A stretch of 21,924 nt of DNA from Blastocladiella britannica (taxonomy: Eukaryota; Blastocladiomycota; Blastocladiomycetes; Blastocladiales; Blastocladiaceae): positions 1 to 21,924 of the forward strand of contig MU624820.1 in the NCBI GenBank assembly GCA_025349905.2. Direction: 5' to 3'. The first letter of the stretch is position 1. Each line of letters begins with the position of its first letter. The notes below the pieces were generated by a model. That model was not told the DNA's origin and did no database searches. It worked only from the letters and a program-made list of their open reading frames with translations. This document shows positions 9,401 to 17,328 of the stretch, piece after piece. Both the position numbers and the translations under genes were made by a program.

Positions 9401-9520
9401 CATGTTCGGGTAGTGGTGTCGCCAGTACTGTGGGTGTCGCAAGTGCCGGTAGTCGCGGTGGCCGGCCGCGTGCAGGAGCACCGTTTCCAGGACGTCGTGA
9501 GGGAGGATGGACTGGACCAT
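6458..9520 (-). CDS. Large WW-type ankyrin-like repeat protein, 1000 aa
   Basis: Exon 1 (9520-8438) and exon 2 (8377-6458) are joined across a 60-nt intron (GTATTT to CAG, phase 0), giving exactly 1000 codons plus stop. A GTG two codons upstream is ignored in favour of ATG 9520. The N-terminus (ILPHDVLETVLLHAAG, residues 5-20) looks like a degenerate F-box helix. The body is built of about 33-residue units with a core like YSEEAIDEASREGRVSVLSWW, with the tryptophan pair or a variant recurring throughout; SGLPL/SGMEFKYS-type linkers join them. Two acidic low-complexity insertions interrupt the array (about residues 158-214 and 507-717). No enzyme motif or membrane segment is seen. Long helical repeats suggest a protein-protein interaction surface, and the F-box-like start would fit an SCF substrate receptor, but that is inference. 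It is related to the protein at 3198-4387. Confidence 0.82.
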
Positions 9521-9547
9521 TTTCACTTTCTTTTATTACGGGAGGTA

Positions 9548-9554
9548 TGTGTGT

Positions 9555-9594
<40 letters not shown>
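9548..9594. repeat. TG/GT dinucleotide microsatellite
   Basis: This is an almost pure (TG)n tract of about 23 units, broken once by an A at 9559. It lies 27 bp upstream of ATG 9520 of the 1000-aa repeat gene, as a CA repeat in that gene's sense, so it falls in its 5'UTR or core promoter. Confidence 0.95.
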
Positions 9595-9597
<3 letters not shown>

Positions 9598-9599
9598 GG

Positions 9600-9621
9600 T
9601 GGACAAGGATATATGGACAAG
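9600..9621. repeat. Paired TGGACAAG direct repeat
   Basis: TGGACAAG occurs at 9600-9607 and 9614-9621, a 14-bp period with GATATA between. It lies about 80-100 bp upstream of ATG 9520 and could be a paired protein-binding site. This is sequence observation only. Confidence 0.45.
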
Positions 9622-9746
9622 ATTGAAGAATAACGCGTTCGCGCGTCTGTCCTAAAGAGAAGCATGCGCGCGAAGAGGAGATGACGCTTTATTTTTTATT
9701 TCGAGGGATTCGGTTGGCCAAGTCACTTGCGACCTGACGCATCGTT

Positions 9747-9752
9747 TTTATT
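9747..9752 (-). terminator. AATAAA polyadenylation signal of the FEN/XPG-like gene
   Basis: This minus-strand AATAAA is 33 nt after the stop at 9785. Two more hexamers on the same strand follow at 9700-9695 and 9693-9688, so the 3' end may use several sites. Confidence 0.6.
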
Positions 9753-9784
9753 CTTTCCAGTGTTCATGTTCGAGGACGCCACAT

Positions 9785-11487
9785 CTAGGATCCCTCGGCT
9801 GCCACGGTATATGGCTCGATGCCGTACCGCTCCAGCACCGCCACCTCGGACTCTCCTCCTGCAGTACCACCGCCACTAGCGGCCTGTTCTTGTGCCTGCG
9901 ACACCATCGCCGCCACCGACTCGGCCGTCAGGTTCGCGCCGCGGCCTTCAAACACGGCCCGTGCCGCGTCGGGGGCCCACCGCGGATCAGCTTGAGCCCG
10001 TGCCGCCAGCTGCGGATTGGCCGCCAGTGCTTCAGCGAGCGAATGGTGCGCCGCCAGCAGCTTGACCGCACTCACTTTCCCCACCCGCGGGATCTTGGCC
10101 GAAAAATCGCACCCGAGTAGCACGGCCAGGTCCAGGATCGACTCGGGCGCATCGCGTTTGAGCCCAAGAGACGCCGCCAGCGATGGCGTGCCGGGGGATG
10201 GGTACAGGTCGGGCCACGTCGAAGCCCGTAGTTCTTCTCCCTGGTTGACATCAAGTGGGGGAACGCCATTCAACGGGCCCATGACCGACGGCACGGTCCC
10301 GTGCTTGAAGAAATCGCGCACCACCGGCACGTCCATGTAAAACACGGCCGCGTCGCTGTCCCCGGACGCCACCGCGTCAGCGTGCCCGAAATGCACCAGC
10401 GCACCACACACTTGCTCGGCCTCGGTCCCCGGTGGGGTGAGGATGCACGGCACCGACCGCGACCGCGCCAGGGCCAGCACGTCGTCGAGCGCCGATCCGG
10501 GCAATCCCATTGTCAGGTGCGTGAGCCGCGCGCGCTCGCTCGACAGCGCTGACAGGACCGAGGCGGCGGCCGGGCGACTGATGCGGGTCTTGCCCAGGAT
10601 CGACTCGTCTTGCAGGATCTTGGCCAGGTTGGTTTGGGACGAGACGGCGCGCGGAGGAAGTGTTAGTGTTGGTTTTATCGACCCGTCAATGAGGGTGTCC
10701 GGCTTGTCCGTCAGCAACATTGCCTCCAACAGCGCCGGATCCAAGTCAAGCTCGGTGGTACCACCTTCTGCCTGAAGAGGGATCTCCACCAGTGGTTGCT
10801 GTCCGAGCTCGCTCTCCGTCGTTACACTGGGTGCTGGCTCCACCGGAATCTCCTCTGTGATAACTGGGAAAAAGTAGCGGTAAATGCGACGGGGGACCGA
10901 CCAGAAGTGTCACTTTTGAGTGAAAAAGAAGGAAGAGAAACAATTACCCGTCGTCGTTGTGTATGACTCACTGGCCGCCAAGGTGGAGGTTGAGGTGGAT
11001 TCGGTGGTTGAGACGGCAGAAAAGTACTGGTGGACTTGGTGCACCTTGGCCAGTAATTGTCGTTGCTGTTCCCGCGCCAGTTCCCGATCAATTCGCACAT
11101 TGAGTTCCTTTTGCAGTGGCCGGCTGCCAACGCCGTCAAAAACCTTTTTTCATATATCGTTGGAAGTGAGAGATCAAGTAACATACATTTCCAAAATGCC
11201 AGGGTACCGACCAATAAAGGAGTGATCTTCTCGTGCTCGCAATACTCGAGCAGGTTGTAAAACAGCTGCACGTGGTGGTTATGCGCGGAACGGGCCCGTG
11301 TCTGCCGTTCGAGCGCAAGATCGTTATCGCCGTTTTGCTTCGAGAGCCCGGCGTGCCAGAACCGGTACAGGAGCATATGACCATCGATTGCCAGGCGCAT
11401 CCCGCGCAGCGCCGAGGGTCCAGATAGCGTGCGGTACAGCTGAGGCGCGTGCTGCCGGACGAGAGGCGCAAATTCCTTAATGCCCAT
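9785..11487 (-). CDS. FEN1/XPG (Rad2) family structure-specific nuclease
   Basis: Three exons: 11487-11212, 11143-10948 and 10863-9785 (introns of 68 and 84 nt, phases 0 and 1), giving 516 aa. The N domain starts MGIKEFAPLVRQHAP and has metal-binding Asp35 (LAIDGH) and Asp95 (VFDG, restored by splicing). The I domain has Glu305/Glu307 (PPGTEAEQVC), Asp326/Asp328 (GDSD) and Asp410 in a helix-two-turn-helix segment (LLGCDFSAKIPRVGK). These are the seven acidic positions of the family, so a metal-dependent 5' flap or junction nuclease in replication and repair is expected. Asp95 and Glu305 are separated by 210 residues, whereas FEN1 has about 70. The extra part is Ser/Thr/Glu-rich and poorly ordered. 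No C-terminal PCNA-binding motif is visible. The first donor is GTCGGT, weaker than its neighbours. It could be FEN1 itself, a diverged paralogue or an XPG-like enzyme. Confidence 0.85.
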
Positions 11488-11528
11488 TTTTGTATTTCGA
11501 TGATTCAAAGAGACACGCGCATTTACAC

Positions 11529-12945
11529 TCAGCACTCGAGCGTCCACTTCTCGGAATCCTCGGCATCGGCGCCCTTGACCTGGTCCAGTCGCGGAATCAG
11601 CTCCTCAAAGAACTTGATGCCCTCCACGAACACCGACTCCTCCAGGTACTCATCGTGGCAATGCAGGAGCACGGGCGTGTTGCGCATCGGCGAAACACCA
11701 AACGCCGGAACACGCGCCTTGCGCACGTAGCGCGAGTCTGTGGCCGCCGGGAAGATGGTCGGCTTGATCGGGACCCCGTGCGCCTTGGCCGCGTCCACGA
11801 TCGCCGCGTACCACGGGTTGCTGGCCAGCGGCGTGATAAAGTTCTGGGCCGTCTCTTGGACAAATTCCCATGACACTCTTTTCATTTTGACCCGTTACTA
11901 ACCAATGGAGACAACGAAATATAAAAAGGATATAAGTACCCCTCCTCATCGGCCACCCACGCGTCCACGACGGTCCGGAACTCCTTGAGCGGCACGCGCG
12001 GCGACACGCGAATATCAAACCCGATCTCGGCCGTGCGCGGAATCACATTGTACTGGACGCCTGCGGTGAGCATGGTCATGTTGGCAGTAGTCACGTCGCC
12101 CAAGTCCAAAGCCTCGGCCTTGAGCTTGTGCTCCTGCTCGGCGCGGAACGCGTTGACTTTGGCCAAGATGCGCTCCACTTTCGGCCCCACGGTGTTCTCA
12201 ATGAACTGCGACCCGTGGCCGGTCTCGCCCTCCACCACGATCTTGATCCACCACGGCGCGCGCTCGCCGTGGTACACCATGTACTGGTTCTCGGGAGCGG
12301 CCAGGCCCTCGTCCAGCACCAGGCCCGCATGCAGGTCGCGCCACCAGGGGGCCTCGATCGCCTTTTGCATACCGTCGACGCCGCCAATCTCCTCGTCGGG
12401 GACCAGCAGCACGTGCAAGGTGCGGCGCGGAATGTACCCACGGAGCTTGAGGGTGCGCAGGGCCTCAATGTGCTGGATCGAGACGCACTTCATGTCCTGT
12501 TATACGGGGATACCGGATCAGTGGCCATGAAATGGATTTCCCCAACCGACCATCATGGAGCACGCCATCTCAAAAATAATAAGCAAATATGGACCTGAGC
12601 TCCACGGGCATAAATCTTGCCGTCCACCTTGTTGGCAGCAAACGGGTCCTGGGTCCAGAACTCGCGAAAGACGGGGACCACGTCGACGTGCGAGTTGAGC
12701 ACGATCGACTTGAGCTGGGGCTCGGACCCGCGCCAGGTCATGACCACGATCGGCTTCCCGGCCACCGGCTCGTGCACGGCGCACTCCAGACCCACCTCGG
12801 CCGCCAGCTCGCGCAAAAACGCGGTGGACGAAGCGTAGTCGGGCTCGGGCTGGACCGTCACGCAGCGCAAGTACTCGCGGAACAATGTCACGGACCGAGG
12901 CTCGTGGAGGTCGGAGGCGACCGTGTCGGGCTTGGGGAGGGTCAT
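11529..12945 (-). CDS. ACY1: Aminoacylase-1 (N-acyl-L-amino-acid amidohydrolase), M20 family
   Basis: Three exons: 12945-12595, 12496-11940 and 11877-11529 (introns of 98 and 62 nt, phases 0 and 2), giving 418 aa against about 408 for animal ACY1. Both joins restore conserved stretches: GAQ|DMKCVS and DEEG|VSWEF. Zinc and catalytic residues typical of M20 are present: His86 and Asp88 (NSHVDVVP), Asp118, Glu152 and Glu153 (PDEEIGG), and a late His in LLHCHDEYL. The dimerisation-domain stretch ERAPWWIKIVVEG..GHGSQF also fits ACY1. The enzyme releases free amino acids from N-acyl amino acids in the cytosol, in amino-acid salvage. No signal peptide is visible at the N-terminus. Its stop lies only 41 bp upstream of the nuclease start on the same strand, and its 5' end shares a 183-bp promoter with the BRCT gene. 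Confidence 0.93.
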
Positions 12946-13128
12946 TCTTTTATTACTAGATTTATTGTGTATGGGTGGGCTGTCCTCGGCGCGTTGAAAG
13001 AGTCATTTACTTCTCTCTCATTTCTTTTGGCCTTTCAACGCTATTTCTCAGAGACACACCCCCATCTTGGACGGACGAGACCACTGCGCTGGCCTGGATT
13101 GACCCTTGGCTTATACGATTGGCGAGCA
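12946..13128. promoter_or_regulatory. Divergent promoter of ACY1 and the BRCT gene with a 10-bp inverted repeat
   Basis: This 183-bp region separates the two divergent starts. It contains GCGTTGAAAG at 12991-13000 and its exact reverse complement CTTTCAACGC at 13032-13041, with 31 nt between. The placement between two starts suggests a dimeric or paired regulator site acting on one or both genes. No clear TATA box was found. Confidence 0.5.
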
Positions 13129-16100
13129 ATGACCACCACCACCATTGCCGGTCCAATAGCCACCATGCCCCACCGTCGAAAGGATATCGGCAGCGGCCGC
13201 CTCCGATTTCCGTTACGGGCGCTGCGAATCTGCTTCACCGCCATCAATGGCCCCGACTACGACCGCCTGGCCGCCGCCGCCGCGTTGCTAGGTGCTCTGC
13301 CCGAGCGCCAGATGCTACGTGCCACCACCCATCTGGTCGTCCCCGTCGAATGGCTTGCCTGGGATGCCATTGCGCGAGAATCGTTCCCAAAGTTGCTGGC
13401 GGCGATCAAGTGGGGCACCGTGGCGATTGTGACCGCGGCGTGGGTCGACGCATGTGCCAGTGCCAGTGCTCGCGTCCCCGAGCGCGATTTCCGACCGTCC
13501 TGGACACACGACCTGCTCCGCCGTCGGCAGGAGGTCACTGGGATCGCTGATCGCGTCGTCGAGGAGCGGCGTCAGTCCATGACCCGTCCTGCTGAGCCCG
13601 CGACTGCGTTGCCGCGCAATGCGTTCCGCGCCCTGGACGCAGGGTCGGACTCTGAGCCGGACAATGAAGCACCAACGTTACCACCACCTCCTTCTCCCCC
13701 ATTGTCAGTTGTCTTGCTCGGTCCCACTCCCAATGCGCCTTCCTCGTTCTTGGCTGGTGCCGCTATTGCCGCACATGGCTTCCCACCTGACCGCACCGAC
13801 AAGCTTCGCCGTGCGGTGCAAGACCACGGCGGTTGCGTCGTGGTCCATGGCGTGTCGGCAATCCCCATCGACCTGGACGCGCGCCGCGCCATTGCCGAGC
13901 CACACGGCGTGCTTCAGTGGATCGTAGTGGTCCCCGTGGTCTGCCCGTCGCTCGATCGCGTCTATGGGTCATTGCGCGAGTTGTTGTCTGCACCCGCCGA
14001 CAGTCCGCAGTGCGTGTACGCCGTCACTGAAGCTTGGATGCACGCATGCTTTGAGGTGCCTCTTTACTTTTCAAGAAGTGATTCAATACCATTCTGACAT
14101 ATGGTTAACATAGGACTCGACATTTCACCCGCCATCCGCCTCGTTCCTGTACCACCCATACTTTTTACATCCGATCGTCGAGCTCGGGTCCATGCTGCTC
14201 ACGCTGTCGGGATTTTCAGAGCTCGAGGCCGAGACGCTGGGCGAGATGCTGGTGGCCATGGGTGCAAGCGTGCAAAAGAAGCTCAAGCGCGACCCGCGGT
14301 CCGTGCTGGTGGCCGCCCTTCCCGAGGGCAAGCTGTTTGATCGTGCCGCGTCCTGGGGCGTCCCTGCCGTCAGTGTAAGGTGGATCGCAGACATGGCCTT
14401 GTCTGTATGTTTCCCGCTCTTTTCATCTTTTCAATCATGAAATAACAAACCAATAATTGATATAGGGCGTATTCTCGCGACCCAACAAGTACATTTTGCG
14501 CACGACCCCGGTTCTGGCAGGAACGACCCTGTGGATCACGCGCCGCACCCGCCACGGCGCCGAGATCCGACGCACCGCACAGCTACTCGGCGCAAAAGTC
14601 CTACTTCACTTTGCCCGCTCCGAGTGCACACATGTGATTGACCTGGCGCCCAATGTGCCGTCCCCTGCGGCTGTGCTACCGGGCTCGCCGCTTTCATCGT
14701 CACCTCAGCAGCTGCAGTCGAATAACTCCATGGGGCCACCGGGCGGCGCTCGCGGGTCACACAGCAGAATGTCGTCCGGTGGTGGTGGGAGCGGCAATGG
14801 GTCCGTCAATCATGGTGGCGCTGGCGCGTCGGCGGCCGATGCGCGCGAACTCAAGCTGGCCAAGAGCCTCGGGACGCCGATCGTGTCGCCGTGGTGGATC
14901 TACATGTCGGCCGAGGCAAAGCAGCGCGAGAACGAGGTCGCGTACCCGCCCGCGTTCGATCCGACCCGCCAGCTCAAGCTCACGCGCAACGACACGCAGC
15001 CGGTCGAACCGCGGGACTGGCCCTCATTTTCTGATACGCATACTATTGCTCCTACTCCAGCGAACAAAAAGCGGTCCCGAGCAAGTCTCGTTGCATCGCC
15101 TCCCCGGAATCCTCCATCACCAATGGAAGGACACGATGAGCCGCTCCCGAAACGAATGCGACCGGCGGATGTTCTGGACCATGAATCTCCACCACCACCA
15201 CCTCCTCCCCTGTTCGAGAGCTCTCCTTTGCCCCCGCTGCAGGCAGCATCGCCGCCGCCGCCATCCCCGCCGCCAGCTTCACTACCACCACAACAGTCAC
15301 CCTCACCTCCACCTCGGTCACCTCCATCTCCTCTCCCTGCTCTGTCAACGGTAGGGACAGCACCCACGCAGGCGCTACACAGCGAGCTCCAAGAGCGATT
15401 GCGTGGGATCTTGGCCATTCTTCCCAACCTTCCGCCTACCGTCCCGACCTTCAGCACGTCGGCGTCCCTTGCTGGAGCAGCGCCGCCCGCCCGTCCCGCG
15501 GCACCGGATCGTGCCTTGTCGTCACCGCTCGCACCCCCATTTTTACCACCTCCACCACCACCTCAAAAATCCGACCCTCGCCAACCCGGAGCGAACGGAA
15601 CCAACAATGGCAAGCCCGTGTCGCTGACGCAGTACTTTTACGGCGCGGTACCGGCACCACACCTACCACCCCGCGCCAAAATCACGTACGAGGACCCGCA
15701 GGCCGTGCGCGAGCGAAACAAGGCGGTAGCGGCGGCGATTCGGGTGTCGGAGATGAGCAGCGTCTCGATGCGGTCTAGCAGTGAGTCCTCTGCCGCGACT
15801 GCTGCGCCGACCGTGCCTCCTGCTGTTGGTGCAGCTGTCGCGGCACGGTCCAGCGATGCAAGCTCGGTAACCACTGCAACAACCGCCGAGTTTACGATGA
15901 ATGGCCCGAAACTCCACCACCACTTGGGTGTCACGGTAGCAGCAGATCTCTCGATTGCGTCTTCGGCAGGCACTACGCGGTCATTGGAGCAGGGCATGCG
16001 CAAGCTCGCGACCCAAGCAGCTCCGCTGTTGTCGGGTGACACGACGTTGAGCCACATGCCGCCCAAGGTGGCCATGAGCGGGCTCGCTGGGTATCGCGAG

Positions 16101-17024
16101 TCTTATGAGCAAGGTACAGTTTTTCATCATTTTGATTCTGTTCTGAAAAGACTTCCGAGCCTACGCCGTTATACAGTTGTGCACAATCTCGGCGGCCATG
16201 TCATGTCGCACCCGACATTTTCGTCCGAGTGGGTCATGGGCACGACCCATTTGGTGATTGGTATGCCCATTGCCTGCGAAAAGTGCATGTGTGCGATCGC
16301 ATCTGGTGCTTGGTAGGTTCTTTTACTTCCATATATTTAACAGGTCTCATATCTTAGAAACATATACAGGGTCCTACAACCGTCGTATATCATGGCGAGT
16401 CATGCTGCTGGTCGGTTTGTGGACGAGCGCGATCATGTTTGGTTTGCCATGCCACAGGACGAGTTAGCCGACCTCTTTGCCACCGAGGGACCTTCGCTTG
16501 CCGGATTTGGTTCGTTATCATTTTCTTTTATTGAAAAGGACAACTTAACGAAATAGCGTGAAACAGATACACGCAAGGGATTCGACCTCGTCGCCGGCTC
16601 CAAACGGTGGTTCGAGCAGCTGCGCACACCAGCCGCCGATAATTCCGATCCGCCACTTCCGTTCGCACACATTCGAGCCCTTCTCCTGATTGACTGCAGA
16701 GCAACCCACCAGTCATACGCCAATCTCTTGCGATCAGGGGGTGCGACCGTTGTCCAAGACTGGGACCCAGATACAAGTCCCGACGCAGTGACGCACGTGT
16801 TTGCCGACCGCCCCGCCCAGCAGTCGCCGTTCGCATCGCATCCGGTGGTGCGGCCTCGGCTGTACGGATCGGCCGTGGTCTCCAACTACCTGCTAGGTGC
16901 CAGTCCGGTCCGCATGGTGACGGTGGATGCTGAGCGCGCGGCTCGGGCAGCGCGCGTTGCTGCTGCTGCTGCTCTTTCTTCGTCGTCCTCGGCAGCAGCA
17001 TCGACGACGATCGCAAAAGCATGA
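13129..17024 (+). CDS. Multi-BRCT scaffold protein (Rtt107/Brc1/PTIP-like)
   Basis: Six exons: 13129-14055, 14114-14404, 14466-16113, 16177-16312, 16370-16509 and 16567-17024 (introns 58, 61, 63, 57, 57 nt), giving 1199 aa. BRCT-like units are seen at about residues 25-120, 215-305, 325-405 and 417-590 (the last with ECTHVIDLAPN and the late motif PIVSPWWIYMS). A Ser/Pro-rich linker follows (about 636-816), then two C-terminal units. The fifth, from about 939, is the clearest: VAMSG, VVHNLGGHV, TTHLVIG and AIASGAWVLQPSYI. The sixth follows with AVTHVFAD. A 4+2 BRCT layout is typical of Rtt107/Brc1 and PTIP, scaffolds that bind phosphorylated gamma-H2A and repair factors at damaged forks. That role is inferred from architecture. 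The first three units are weak by eye, so the exact BRCT count may differ. The start could also be a later Met (MPHRRKD). Confidence 0.8.
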
Positions 17025-17328
17025 AATTCATTATTGATACACATGTGACATTTTGTTTTTGGCTTAAACGTGCGCCACACCATGAGGTCCTCCGCACAAG
17101 GATGCTGCTGACCTTGATCCCACTCGGCCGCGAACTCTGCAGCAACCTAAAGTCAACACCCGCGCGCGATATCCTGAGTCAGCTCTATTGCGTCAATGGA
17201 CTTACGCAGCTTGGCGATCACAGCCAATGCAGTGCGATGGACGAATGGACGAGGAATTATATAGATCGCTGCCATGCCCGGCCACATCACCCAAGTTGGC
17301 GCCATGTCCAACCATACAAAGATAAAAA
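17025..17328. promoter_or_regulatory. Intergenic region with CCAAT and TATA boxes for the OPT gene
   Basis: This 304-bp stretch runs between the BRCT stop and the OPT start. CCAAT at 17226-17230 is followed about 30 bp later by TATATAG at 17260-17266, which is 63 bp before ATG 17329. A TTGGCGCC element lies near 17296-17303. No AATAAA was found for the upstream gene. An ORF crosses the region but ends inside the OPT gene and does not look like protein. Confidence 0.5.

Noticed and set aside
14900..15457. Glycine-rich minus-strand ORF
   Set aside because: It is the antisense of the proline-rich hinge of the BRCT protein (CCN reads as GGN/NGG), not a gene.
13129..17024. Operon or biosynthetic cluster reading of the window
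   Set aside because: Neighbouring genes have unrelated roles and mixed strands; two repair-type genes nearby are not enough to claim a functional cluster.
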